Shown here in pieces: positions 17,381 to 25,837 of a DNA stretch of 64,000 bases. This DNA comes from Paraburkholderia nodosa (GTDB lineage Bacteria; Pseudomonadota; Gammaproteobacteria; Burkholderiales; Burkholderiaceae). Position numbers and translations under genes: made by a program. The stretch lies in the NCBI RefSeq assembly GCF_001718195.1, contig NZ_MCNV01000003.1, positions 1 to 64,000 on the forward strand, in the 5' to 3' direction. The notes beneath the pieces are model-generated. The model ran no database searches. It saw only the letters and a list, made by a program, of their open reading frames with translations, and was not told the DNA's origin. The stretch's first letter is position 1; the number at the start of each line of letters is the position of its first letter.

Positions 17381-18756
17381 ACACCCATCCTCTCGCCGAA
17401 CAGCGCGCCCACGCGCTGCGCCTCGGCAATGCCCCACGCCGCGTCGAGCAGACGCTGCGCATCGCTTTCGCTCGCTGCGCCCGAAAATGCCGCGAGCCGC
17501 ACGAACTTCGCGCCGATCTCCTCGCGCGAGAGCGTATTGCCCGGATCGCCCTTCGGCTCGTCCACGCGGCCCTGCAACGTCCGGCCGTCGCGCGTCGTCA
17601 CGCTCACCTTGCCGATCCAGCGGGCGGGATATGCGCGATCCACTTCCTCGTCCAGCGCCATCGTCACGCGTTCGCGAAACGCGGCGATATCGTCCGCCGA
17701 GGAGTCGCGCTCGAACTCGTTCACGCCTGCATAGCCGCGATAGGCGACCAGTCCGAGCACCGTCCCCATGTTGAATTTCGCCTGGTGAACGGTGCTCGGC
17801 ACGACCACGCTGCCGAGCACGTCGATGGCGCCCTGATGCACATGCGCTGTCACGCTCGCGATATCGTCGGGATTCAGACCGTGCGCTTCGATCACGGAAA
17901 GCAGCGCGTCAGCGGCCGGATGCGTATGACGGCACGCCGCGTGATACTTGAACGAGGTTTCGACCGTGGCCCAACGCTCGCCCAGGCGATCGACCAGCTT
18001 TGCAGGATCGGCGTCGCTCGACATGCCTGCCGCCATGCCCTGTGCGCCTTCGAGAACGCGCTGTGCGCCGCGAAACCCGTCCGCCGCGAGCTGGGCGGCC
18101 ATCAGTCCATTCGCAGCCGCCATGGCCGTGTGCAGTTGCTTCGAATCGGCCGCGTCGCGCAGGAACTCCCACAAGCCGCTCGCCTGCGTGCCCGCCGATC
18201 CGAATGCGTCGAGCATCTGCTCAGGGGTGAGCTTGAGCAGACGACCTGCGGCCGCGGCAGCCGCGATCGTGCCCACGGTACCAGTCGTGTGAAATATCTT
18301 GTAGTGCGAACGTCCCATGAATTCGCCGACGCGGATGCCCACCTCGTAACCCGCCACCGAGGCCGCGATGAACTCGTGTCCCGAGGCGCCCAGTGCCTGC
18401 GCGAGTGCCAGCGTCACCGGAAACACGACAGTAGCCGGATGCAGCACCGAGCCGTTGTGCACGTCGTCCTGCTCGACGAAATGCGAAGCGGCGCCGTTGG
18501 TCATCGCGGCGAAATACGCCGTGGTGCGAGTGCGGTCGATGATGATGTCGCACGGCCCTTGCGCGCCGGTGCCACCGCGCGCGGCACGTGCGAAGCGCGC
18601 AATCGTTTCGACCGGACGCGCGCCCTTTCCGCCCAGCGCGGAGCCGAGCCAGTCCACGTAAAGATTGACGGCGCGCTCGACCACGTGAGTCGGAATCGCG
18701 TCGAAGCGCAGTTGCGAGGCGAAGGCCGCGAGCGCGCGGCTGGGATGATCTGTCAT
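17377..18756 (-). CDS. MmgE/PrpD family protein
   Basis: A 459-residue member of the MmgE/PrpD family, whose best-known members are 2-methylcitrate dehydratase and cis-aconitate decarboxylase. Family features: VDWLGSALGG near residue 35, HFVEQDDVHNGSVLHPATVV with the conserved Asp-Asp and His around residue 95, AVVGYEVGIRVGE-like VAGYEVGIRVGEFM, HTTGTVGTIAAAAAAGRLL, and FKYHAACRHTHPAAD. Probably acts on a tricarboxylate or branched dicarboxylate by dehydration/isomerisation. It overlaps the following lyase gene by 4 bp. The pairing with CoA-transferase, hydratase and lyase genes matches the P. aeruginosa PA0878-PA0883 region, where the homologue's exact step is unclear. Confidence 0.85.
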   Translation of the reverse strand: MTDHPSRALAAFASQLRFDAIPTHVVERAVNLYVDWLGSALGGKGARPVETIARFARAARGGTGAQGPCDIIIDRTRTTAYFAAMTNGAASHFVEQDDVHNGSVLHPATVVFPVTLALAQALGASGHEFIAASVAGYEVGIRVGEFMGRSHYKIFHTTGTVGTIAAAAAAGRLLKLTPEQMLDAFGSAGTQASGLWEFLRDAADSKQLHTAMAAANGLMAAQLAADGFRGAQRVLEGAQGMAAGMSSDADPAKLVDRLGERWATVETSFKYHAACRHTHPAADALLSVIEAHGLNPDDIASVTAHVHQGAIDVLGSVVVPSTVHQAKFNMGTVLGLVAYRGYAGVNEFERDSSADDIAAFRERVTMALDEEVDRAYPARWIGKVSVTTRDGRTLQGRVDEPKGDPGNTLSREEIGAKFVRLAAFSGAASESDAQRLLDAAWGIAEAQRVGALFGERMGV

Positions 18757-18801
18757 GGCAGCGTAGTTCAGTGGAGTCGGTTTGCGAAGCGCGAGACGCG
18801 A

Positions 18802-19980
18802 TCAGATGGCTCCGGCTTCGCGCAGCGCGCCGATGCGCGCCGCGTCATAGCCAAGCTCACGCAGGATTGATTCGGTATGCTGACCGAGCGCGGGCACCGC
18901 ATCCATGCGGGCGTCGAATGCGCAAGGCGCGCCCGGCGGCAACAGCGCCGGAACGGTCCCCGCCGAGGTCTGCACCTCGCGCCAGCGCTCGCGTGCCTGC
19001 AGTTGCGGGTGCGCCCAAACATCGGCCATCGTGTTCATCTGGGCGTTGGCAATGCCGGCGCGGTCGAGCCGTTCAATGACCTGCGCGGCGGTCAGCTTCG
19101 AAAACGCATCGACGATCAGTTCGCGCAGTTCCGCACGGCGTGCGGAACGCTGGGAGTTCGCGGCAAAGCGCTCATCGGTGGCGAGTTCCGGCTGCAGCAG
19201 CACGTGCTCGCAAAAGAGCTTCCATTCGCGATCGTTCTGTAGGCCGAGCATCACCGACTTGCCGTCGCCGGCGGGAAACGGCCCATAGGGATAGATTGTC
19301 GCGTGCGAAGCGCCTGCGAGTGGCGGAGGCGTTTGCCCGTCGATCGCGTAGTAGAGCGGATAGCCCATCCACTCCACCATGCTCTCCAGCATCGAAACGT
19401 CGATGCGGCAGCCGCGCCCGGTGCGACCGCGCATCAGCAACGCACTGAGGATGTTCGAGTAGGCATACATGCCTGCGGCGATATCGGCGATCGAGCAGCC
19501 TGCCTTCGCGGGCTCGCCGGCCGACCCCGTGATGGAGAGGAAGCCCGATTCGCTCTGGATCAGCAGATCGTAGGCCTTGCGCTCGCGGTAAGGACCGTCG
19601 TCGCCGTAACCGGAGATGTCGCACACGATCAGCTTCGGGTAACGCTCGCTGAGCGCTTCGTAGCTCAGCCCAAGTCGCGCGGCGGCGCCCGGGGCGAGAT
19701 TCTGCACGAGCACGTCGGCGTCGGCGAGCAGCGCGTCGAGGATCGGCGCGGCCTCTTTGTGCTTGACGTCGAGCGAGAGGCTTTCCTTCGAGCGGTTCGT
19801 CCACACGAAGTGCGATGCGAGTCCATGCACGCGCTCGTCATAGCCGCGCGCGAAGTCCCCGACGCCAGGCCGCTCGATCTTGATCACGCGCGCGCCGAGA
19901 TCGGCAAGCTGGCGCGTGCAGAAAGGCGCAGCGATCGCGTGTTCGAGCGTGACGACCTTGATGCCGTCGAGTGGTCTCAT
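18802..19980 (-). CDS. CaiB/BaiF-family (family III) CoA-transferase; candidate itaconate CoA-transferase
   Basis: A 392-residue family III CoA-transferase. The N-terminus LDGIKVVTLEHAIAAPFCTR, the stretch ARVIKIERPGVGDFARGYD, the segment FVWTNRSKESLSLDVK, the catalytic-Asp region AGCSIADIAAGMYAYSNIL (Asp of IADI), and VSMLESMVEWMGYP are all family hallmarks. It moves CoA between an acyl donor and a carboxylic acid. Its neighbours (MaoC/FAS1-like hydratase, MmgE/PrpD, CitE-type lyase) are those of the itaconate pathway, where the equivalent enzyme makes itaconyl-CoA from succinyl-CoA. The stop is 15 bp inside the operon from the acyl-CoA dehydrogenase start side, and the genes are tightly spaced. 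Confidence 0.85.
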   Translation of the reverse strand: MRPLDGIKVVTLEHAIAAPFCTRQLADLGARVIKIERPGVGDFARGYDERVHGLASHFVWTNRSKESLSLDVKHKEAAPILDALLADADVLVQNLAPGAAARLGLSYEALSERYPKLIVCDISGYGDDGPYRERKAYDLLIQSESGFLSITGSAGEPAKAGCSIADIAAGMYAYSNILSALLMRGRTGRGCRIDVSMLESMVEWMGYPLYYAIDGQTPPPLAGASHATIYPYGPFPAGDGKSVMLGLQNDREWKLFCEHVLLQPELATDERFAANSQRSARRAELRELIVDAFSKLTAAQVIERLDRAGIANAQMNTMADVWAHPQLQARERWREVQTSAGTVPALLPPGAPCAFDARMDAVPALGQHTESILRELGYDAARIGALREAGAI

Positions 19981-19995
19981 GGCGCGCGCCTCCGG

Positions 19996-21159
19996 TCAGA
20001 ACGAACGCGGCAGGCCGAGCACATGCTCCGCCACGTACGAAAGGATCAGGTTGGTCGAGATCGGCGCGACCTGGTAGAGGCGCGTCTCGCGGAACTTGCG
20101 CTCCACATCGTACTCGCAGGCGAAGCCAAAACCGCCGTGGAACTGCAGGCATGCATTCGCGGCTTCCCACGAAGCGTCGGCGGCGAGCAGCTTCGCCATA
20201 TTGGCCTGCGCGCCGCAGGCCTCGTGCGCGTCGAAGCGGCGCGCGGCCTCGAAGCGCATCAGGCTCGCGGCTTCGACGTTGACGAACGCGCGCGCGATGG
20301 GAAACTGCACGCCCTGGTTCTGTCCGATCGGCCGCCCGAACACGATGCGCTCCCTGGCATAGGCGCTCACCTTGTCGATGAACCAGTAGCCGTCGCCGAT
20401 ACACTCGGCCGCGATCAGCGTGCGCTCGGCGTTCAGGCCGTCGAGGATGTACTTGAAGCCCATTCCCTCCTCGCCGATCAGGTTTTCCGCCGGAATTTCG
20501 AGGTTATCGAAGAAGAGTTCGTTGGTCTCGTGATTGACCATGTTGAGAATCGGCTGCACGGTGAGGCCGTTGCCGATCGCCTCGCGCAGGTCCACCACGA
20601 AAATCGACATGCCTTCGGACTTCTTCTTCACGTCGGCAAGCGGCGTGGTGCGCGCAAGCAGGATCATGAGGTCCGAATGCTGCACGCGCGAAATCCACAC
20701 CTTTTGCCCGTTGATCACGTAGCGGTCGCCCTTGCGTACCGCCGTCGTCTTGATCTTCGTGGTATCGGTGCCCGTCGTGGGCTCGGTTACGCCCATCGAT
20801 TGCAGGCGCAGTTCGCCGCTCGCGACTTTCGGCAGGTACTTGCGCTTTTGCTCGGCCGAGCCGTGGCGCAGCAGCGTGCCCATGTTGTACATCTGGCCGT
20901 GACAGACACCCGAGTTGCCGCCCGAGCGGTTGATCTCTTCCATGATGACCGAAGCTTCGGTCAGGCCCAGACCCGATCCGCCGTACTCCTGAGGAATCAG
21001 CGCAGCGAGCCAGCCCGCTTTCGTGAGTGCGTCGACGAATTCCTCGGGATAACCGCGCGCCTCGTCGATCTTGCGGAAGTATTCACCGGAGAACTGCTGG
21101 CACAGATCGCGCACGGCTTCGCGGATGTCCTGAAACGAATCTTGTTGCGTGGTTTGCAT
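19996..21159 (-). CDS. Acyl-CoA dehydrogenase
   Basis: A 387-residue flavin-dependent dehydrogenase. Signatures: PQEYGGSGLGLTEASVIMEE, the FAD site MGVTEPTTGTDTTKIKT, YVINGQKVWISRVQHSD, ERTLIAAECIGDGYWFID, QFHGGFGFACEYDVERKFRE. The motif around residue 365 (ERKFRETRLYQV) replaces the more common YEGT, so the catalytic base may sit elsewhere or the position may differ. Introduces a 2,3-double bond into an acyl-CoA and hands electrons to ETF. Third gene in the tail block; the P. aeruginosa itaconate locus also has an acyl-CoA dehydrogenase at the same place. Start at 21159 (MQTTQQDSFQ). Confidence 0.9.
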   Translation of the reverse strand: MQTTQQDSFQDIREAVRDLCQQFSGEYFRKIDEARGYPEEFVDALTKAGWLAALIPQEYGGSGLGLTEASVIMEEINRSGGNSGVCHGQMYNMGTLLRHGSAEQKRKYLPKVASGELRLQSMGVTEPTTGTDTTKIKTTAVRKGDRYVINGQKVWISRVQHSDLMILLARTTPLADVKKKSEGMSIFVVDLREAIGNGLTVQPILNMVNHETNELFFDNLEIPAENLIGEEGMGFKYILDGLNAERTLIAAECIGDGYWFIDKVSAYARERIVFGRPIGQNQGVQFPIARAFVNVEAASLMRFEAARRFDAHEACGAQANMAKLLAADASWEAANACLQFHGGFGFACEYDVERKFRETRLYQVAPISTNLILSYVAEHVLGLPRSF

Positions 21160-21196
21160 GATCGATATGAATTCGCTATGTAGTTCGTGTTGCCGT

Positions 21197-22042
21197 TCAG
21201 GCCAGCGTGGCGGTGGCCTGCATCGTCAGATAGCCGTCGTGGTCTTTCGCCCAGAGTTCGACCGAGCGCGCGTCGTCCGCGAGCTTGCCGCACAGCGTGA
21301 ACGCGTGGCCTGCGAACGTGGGCCGTACCGCGCGAAACGCAAACGTTGCGATGGTGGCGTCGGGCCGCTCGCGGCGCACGAGGTCGAGCAGCAGCGTGGC
21401 GATGAGCGGGCCGTGCACGACGAGGCCCGGATAGCCCTCTTCCTGCGTGACGTACGGGAAGTCGTAGTGAATGCGATGACCGTTGAAGGTCAGCGCGGAA
21501 TAGCGGAACAGCATGAGCGCACTGGCGGTGAGCGTTCGCGACCATGTCTCGCCTTCGGGTGCCACTACCGGCTTGGGCGCGCTCGCGCCGGGTTGCGGCG
21601 CGTCGCGATAAACGATGTCGTGCTCTTCCTCGATGCACAGCGCCCCGCCGCTCTCGTAGCGATGCTGCACGGTCACGAACACGAGACGGCCGCTACGGCC
21701 GGTCTTGTCCTCGATGTTCGCGATGGTAGAGGTGCGCGCGGCCTCGCTGCCCGCGCGCAGCGGCGCGTGAAAGGTGAGGCGTCCGCCCGCCCACATGCGG
21801 CGCGGCAGTTCGACCGGCGGCAGAAAGCCACCGCGTTTCGGGTGGCCATCGGGACCCGCTTGCGCGAGCGGCGAGACGGGCAGAAAATAGAGCCAGTGCC
21901 ACAGCGGCGGCACGGCGCTATCGGGGGCTTCGCGATCGAGCGTGGCCGCGAGGGCGCGCAGTGGAAACGCGGTGATATCGTCGGTGAGCGTTTCGGTCTT
22001 GTCGAGCCACGCACTGAGCGTTGGCGTTTGCGATTCCGGCAT
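21197..22042 (-). CDS. MaoC/FAS1-like hydratase; candidate itaconyl-CoA (mesaconyl-C4-CoA) hydratase
   Basis: A 281-residue double hot-dog protein of the mesaconyl-C4-CoA hydratase / FAS1-like dehydratase type. Recognised from PLWHWLYFLPVSPLAQAG and KRGGFLPPVELPRRMWAGGR near the N-terminus, and from the second hot-dog motif: ALTFNGHRIHYDFPYVTQEE then GYPGLVVHGPLIATLLLD, at about residues 176-215. The His and Asp of this motif activate water in the family. In the itaconate pathway such an enzyme (Ich/RipB) turns itaconyl-CoA into citramalyl-CoA. It precedes the acyl-CoA dehydrogenase by 37 bp. The alternative is a general 3-hydroxyacyl-CoA dehydratase of a methyl-branched acid pathway. Confidence 0.82.
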   Translation of the reverse strand: MPESQTPTLSAWLDKTETLTDDITAFPLRALAATLDREAPDSAVPPLWHWLYFLPVSPLAQAGPDGHPKRGGFLPPVELPRRMWAGGRLTFHAPLRAGSEAARTSTIANIEDKTGRSGRLVFVTVQHRYESGGALCIEEEHDIVYRDAPQPGASAPKPVVAPEGETWSRTLTASALMLFRYSALTFNGHRIHYDFPYVTQEEGYPGLVVHGPLIATLLLDLVRRERPDATIATFAFRAVRPTFAGHAFTLCGKLADDARSVELWAKDHDGYLTMQATATLA

Positions 22043-22200
22043 GGCGTTTCTCCGATTCGAGACTGTTGGCCATACTATGAACGGCTCACATCGTTTCGCG
22101 AAGTTGCCTTTGCCGAATCGGCCCTTTCGCTTTCGTTAATCCCTCGACCATTGCGGCCCGATACTTGCACGCGGCTTTCAACCACGGCCGCGCGCAGCCC

Positions 22201-22989
22201 TCACGCTTCGCCGCGCAGATGGGCGGAGGCTTCGTCTTCCACGCGCTGCCACAACTCGAACGACATGGGGCGCTCGCCTTCTTCGAGCAGATGACCCACG
22301 AGGCCAATGGCGCGCGCCATCACACCGAAGCCGCGCACGATACGCCACGGGAAGCCGAATTCGCAGCAAATCGCGCCGATCGCACCCGTCGCATTGATCG
22401 GCAGTGCCTTGCCCGACGCACGCTCGGCCTCCGCGCCAATGAGTTGCATGAGGGTCACATAGCGCCCCGACATGCCGTTTTGCGCGGCCAGTTCGAAAAG
22501 GCGCGGCGTGCGGGGATCGATGGGCTTGTGCAGCGGATGGCCGAGCCCCGGAATCGGCGTACCACGCGCGCGCCATGCGGCGACGGTATCGACTGCGAGT
22601 TTCTCCAGGTCGTCGCACTGGCCGTCATAGGGCAGCGTTTCGGACAGCATGCGGCACGCGCCTTCCATGCTGCCGACGAACACCGAGCCGAGGCCGCATA
22701 GCCCCGCTGCGACGGCTGCCTGCAGCGACTCGGGCGCACCCGCATAGGTCATGCGCGCGGCGATGGCGCTTGGCGTCATGCCGTGCTCGACGAGCGTGAT
22801 GACGATGGCGTTGAACATCGCGGACTGCTGCGGCGTGGCCGCCTTGCCCGTGAGTTGCAGAAACGCGAAGTCGCCGAGATTCACGTGGCCGAGCACTTCG
22901 TCGGGCAGGCTCTTGCCTCGCACGACGATACGATCGGGCGTGCTGTACGCGATATCGGAGCGCACGAGCGGTTTCGGTTGACGGGCCAT
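22201..22989 (-). CDS. Short citrate-synthase-fold lyase (citryl-CoA lyase type)
   Basis: A 262-residue protein with the small citrate-synthase-like domain arrangement, about half the length of citrate synthase. It resembles proteins annotated as citryl-CoA lyase. Seen: GDFAFLQLTGKAATPQQSAM, the region TYAGAPESLQAAVAAGLCGL, and GTPIPGLGHPLHKPIDPRTP, whose GLGHPLHK corresponds to the substrate-His segment. The C-terminal ATGAIGAICCEFGFPWRIVR fits the second active-site region. Such proteins should cleave or form a Claisen-type bond in a CoA ester. It sits upstream of the CitE-type lyase set, so two unrelated C-C lyase folds occur in one operon. The physiological substrate is not known. Confidence 0.8.
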   Translation of the reverse strand: MARQPKPLVRSDIAYSTPDRIVVRGKSLPDEVLGHVNLGDFAFLQLTGKAATPQQSAMFNAIVITLVEHGMTPSAIAARMTYAGAPESLQAAVAAGLCGLGSVFVGSMEGACRMLSETLPYDGQCDDLEKLAVDTVAAWRARGTPIPGLGHPLHKPIDPRTPRLFELAAQNGMSGRYVTLMQLIGAEAERASGKALPINATGAIGAICCEFGFPWRIVRGFGVMARAIGLVGHLLEEGERPMSFELWQRVEDEASAHLRGEA

Positions 22990-23022
22990 AGTCCTGATTT
23001 CCTTCGTTATACAGAATAGCGC

Positions 23023-23892
23023 TCAGCGCAACTGCGCGCGCCCATGGTTGAGCACGAGCACGTCGCGTTCCAGCACGCGCGCGCGAAAACTCACTTCGTC
23101 GCCATCTCGCCACATCTCGGTGCGGATCGTCTCGCCCGGATACACAGGTGCCGTAAAGCGTGCGTGAAACGCCACGAGGCGTTGCGGGTCGCTCGCGCAC
23201 ATCGTCTTGAGCACGGCATGCGCGGCCACGCCCCACGTGGCGAGCCCGTGCAGGATAGGCCGTTCGAAACCCGCCGCGCGTGCGACCTGCGGGTCGGCAT
23301 GCAACGCGTTGTCGTCACCGCACAGGCGATAGATCAGCGCCGTTTCCGGGCGCGTCGGCAGATCGCAATGATGATCGGGCGCGCGCTCGGGCATCGGCGG
23401 CGGCGGCGCGGGCGCTTCGTCGCTCAAACCGTTGTCCGCGCTGAAGCCGCCGTCCCCACGGCAGAACGTGAGCTGCGTGACGGTGGCATACAGGTCGCCG
23501 CTTGCCTTGTCGGTAATGCTACGCTGGATTTCGAGCAGCGCGCCCTTGCCTGCGCCTTTGTCGACCACCCGCGTGATACGCGAGCGGCCGATCACCGTTG
23601 CGGCCGGCGGCAGCGGCTTGTGCATCACGAGGCTCTGCTCGCCGTGCAACAGCCGCACCCAGTCGATGCCCGAGCGCGGGTCGCGCGCCCAGAAGCCGGG
23701 AAAGCCGAGCACGACGGCAAGCGTCGGCGGCACGCGCAACTCTTTTTCGTAGACGAATGCCAGGTCGTCCGGATCGACGGGATTGGCGCCGTATCCCACA
23801 GCGAGGCTGTAGAGCATGGCGTCGCGCGCGGTATAGGTTTGCTCGACGTCCTTGAACGGCCAGTTGCGCAGGGTGTGATAGTCGATCGTCAT
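23023..23892 (-). CDS. MFE-2-type (R)-specific enoyl-CoA hydratase, MaoC domain
   Basis: A 289-residue hydratase of the type-2 kind, the same architecture as the hydratase part of peroxisomal multifunctional enzyme 2 and steroid/bile-acid enoyl-CoA hydratases. The N-terminal half begins WPFKDVEQTYTARDAMLYSL (substrate-side hot dog). The C-terminal half carries the hydratase-2 motif: YRLCGDDNALHADPQVARAA, then GFERPILHGLATWGVA at about residues 200-225, with its Asp-His pair. The start at 23892 (MTIDYHTLRNW) is chosen; upstream sequence in the frame is the shadow of the enoyl-CoA hydratase gene. It hydrates a trans-2-enoyl-CoA to an (R)-3-hydroxyacyl-CoA, which the SDR encoded at 29609-30529 could oxidise. 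Confidence 0.87.
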   Translation of the reverse strand: MTIDYHTLRNWPFKDVEQTYTARDAMLYSLAVGYGANPVDPDDLAFVYEKELRVPPTLAVVLGFPGFWARDPRSGIDWVRLLHGEQSLVMHKPLPPAATVIGRSRITRVVDKGAGKGALLEIQRSITDKASGDLYATVTQLTFCRGDGGFSADNGLSDEAPAPPPPMPERAPDHHCDLPTRPETALIYRLCGDDNALHADPQVARAAGFERPILHGLATWGVAAHAVLKTMCASDPQRLVAFHARFTAPVYPGETIRTEMWRDGDEVSFRARVLERDVLVLNHGRAQLR

Positions 23893-23912
23893 GGCGGTGC
23901 GTGGATGAAAGA

Positions 23913-24704
23913 TCAGGCCTCGGCGGCGGGCCACTTGAAGAGCGGGTCGGCCTTCTCGCGAAAGCGCTTCACGGCTTCGCGATGGAATTCGGTCGTGAAC
24001 GCAATGCCCTGCGCCGCCGACTCGATTTCGAGCATCGCGCGCAGGTCGCTGCCAAGCGACTGATTCAACGCGCGCTTGGCCAGACCGAACGCAATGGGCG
24101 ACGCCGCCGCGAGACTGGCCGCGACCTGCGTAGCGCGTGCATGGAGCTGTTCGGGCTCGACGACTTCGAGCACCGCGCCCATCTCCTTCGCTTCTGCGGC
24201 GCGTACCTCGCGCGCCGTAAAGACGAGATCCTTCGCGCGCGCGAGTCCCACCACGCGCGGCAGCGTATAGAACGCGCCGCAATCGGGCACGAGACCGACT
24301 TTCATGAAAGGCATGCAAAAGCGCGCCCGCGTGCTGGCAATCACGAAATCGGCGGCGAGTGCGAAGCTGAAGCCCGCGCCGTAACACACCCCATCCACGG
24401 CCGCGATCACCGGGCGGTCGAGGTCGATCAGCATGCTCACCCAGCCATGCAGGTCGTCGATCCGGTCGCGTCCCGCTTCGGCGCTCGTCACGTTCATGCC
24501 GCGCACGTCGCCGCCCGAGCAGAAGTCATTGCCCGCGCCGCGCAAAATGACCGCACGCACGCCGCGGTCGGCACGTATGCGCTGCACGGCTTCGAGCAAT
24601 TCCACCCGCATCTCGCCGTTGAGCGCGTTCTTCGCCTCCGGACGATTGAACGTGAGCGTCGCGACGCCCGCGTCCTGTTCAACCAGCACCGTTTTTTCGC
24701 TCAT
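23913..24704 (-). CDS. Enoyl-CoA hydratase/isomerase (crotonase family)
   Basis: A 263-residue crotonase-fold enzyme. Evidence: LTFNRPEAKNALNGEMRVEL at about residue 16, the first oxyanion-hole segment RGAGNDFCSGGDVRGMN, and the second one AVDGVCYGAGFSFALAADFV. In ordinary enoyl-CoA hydratases two acidic residues follow (Glu at about 144 and 164 of the rat enzyme); here KVGLVPDCGAFYTLPRVVGL has Asp in place of the usual Gly-Gly segment, so the reaction may be isomerisation, hydration or ring/thioester hydrolysis. Its start overlaps the upstream ligase-like gene by ATGA, which implies tight translational coupling. Confidence 0.87.
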   Translation of the reverse strand: MSEKTVLVEQDAGVATLTFNRPEAKNALNGEMRVELLEAVQRIRADRGVRAVILRGAGNDFCSGGDVRGMNVTSAEAGRDRIDDLHGWVSMLIDLDRPVIAAVDGVCYGAGFSFALAADFVIASTRARFCMPFMKVGLVPDCGAFYTLPRVVGLARAKDLVFTAREVRAAEAKEMGAVLEVVEPEQLHARATQVAASLAAASPIAFGLAKRALNQSLGSDLRAMLEIESAAQGIAFTTEFHREAVKRFREKADPLFKWPAAEA

Positions 24705-25837
24705 GCGCTCACCCCGGCGCTTGCGAGTTCTGCGAGTGCCTTGTCGAGCGCCGTGATGAGATGCACAGGCTCAACGCCGGCGAATTCCACGTCGGGACGT
24801 GCGAGAAATGCCTCGATATGCGCCGCGCAGGCTTCTCGCGTGGCGGCAAGGCCGGTGAAGCCGTCTTCGAGCCAGGCGACCGAAGCCAGCGGACGCGGGT
24901 GCCAGTCGCCGTTGACGATCGCCTTGACCACCGTGCCGTCACGCACGAGCAGACTCAGCCAGATCAGCCCGGCCGGTGCCTTTTCGCGTCCGCGCACGAT
25001 ACGGTCTCCCATCGCGCTGATTGGACTGTAACGCGCGGCCTCGCTCTTCTCATGGAACCAGCCCTCTTCGTGCAGCTCGCGCTCGTATTGCCGGGCAAAA
25101 ACGAATTCTTCACTGCCGAGCGCGCCAGATACGAGCGCCACTTCCCCGAACGTGCGGCGAACGCAGGCCGTGACCCACGCGGTCAACTCATCGGCGCTCA
25201 CCTCGCGGCCGAGTTCCTGCTCCAGAAACGTGTAGCGCGACCCGAGATCCTTGTGCTTCTTGTCCTTCACCTTCTCTGGCGCCATGGGCATGGCGCGCGC
25301 CGCGATTGCCGTGTCGATCGCCTTCACGTTCAGCAAAATGCGGAACGTCAGCACGCCGCCTTCGATCTTCAGCGACGTGGCCACGAGCTTGCGTCCGTCG
25401 ATCTCGACGTCGTTCAGCGGCCGATAAGCGGCTTGCAGGCCGAACACATCGCGTAGCGCTTCGGCGACGTGGCCCAGTATCGTCGGAAACGCTTGCGCCG
25501 CCGTTTGGGGCACGCCGGGCAGACCGATGGGCAGATAGAACGCGAGAAATGCCGAGCCGCGCCCCGCGTAAATCGCGCCGCCGCCGCTCACGCGCCGCCG
25601 CGCGAGCACGTTGTTGTCGCGGCAGAACGGCAGATCGAGCACCTGGTTCGGATCTTCGTTCACGCCTACGGTGATGCTGTCTTCGTTGAAGACGTTCAGA
25701 TAGACCGTGGGCGGTACGAGATTCTCGGCCACGGCGCGCTCGACGGCCGGCGACACCGAAATGGAAAAGTCCGCGTAGCTGTGGCCGCCTACGACGAGTC
25801 GCCACGGGGTTGGGGTGTGCGTTGCGCTTGCATTCAT
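24701..25837 (-). CDS. Lipoate-protein-ligase-like (LplA/BirA-fold) protein inside the acyl-CoA operon
   Basis: A 378-residue protein with the biotin/lipoate ligase catalytic fold. The lipoate-site motif is present as LARRRVSGGGAIYAGRGSAF at about residues 78-97 (RRxSGGG signature). The second signature, with the catalytic Lys, is NDVEIDGRKLVATSLKIEGG at about residue 140. The remainder (about 190-378) is a C-terminal domain with VLVNDGTVVKAIVNGDWH-like repeats of the LplA accessory region. In LplA the reaction is acyl-adenylate formation and transfer to a lysine of a carrier domain. No lipoyl carrier or E2 gene is in the window. The gene overlaps its upstream and downstream neighbours by 4 bp each, so it is firmly part of the operon. 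Role unknown. Confidence 0.8.
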   Translation of the reverse strand: MNASATHTPTPWRLVVGGHSYADFSISVSPAVERAVAENLVPPTVYLNVFNEDSITVGVNEDPNQVLDLPFCRDNNVLARRRVSGGGAIYAGRGSAFLAFYLPIGLPGVPQTAAQAFPTILGHVAEALRDVFGLQAAYRPLNDVEIDGRKLVATSLKIEGGVLTFRILLNVKAIDTAIAARAMPMAPEKVKDKKHKDLGSRYTFLEQELGREVSADELTAWVTACVRRTFGEVALVSGALGSEEFVFARQYERELHEEGWFHEKSEAARYSPISAMGDRIVRGREKAPAGLIWLSLLVRDGTVVKAIVNGDWHPRPLASVAWLEDGFTGLAATREACAAHIEAFLARPDVEFAGVEPVHLITALDKALAELASAGVSA

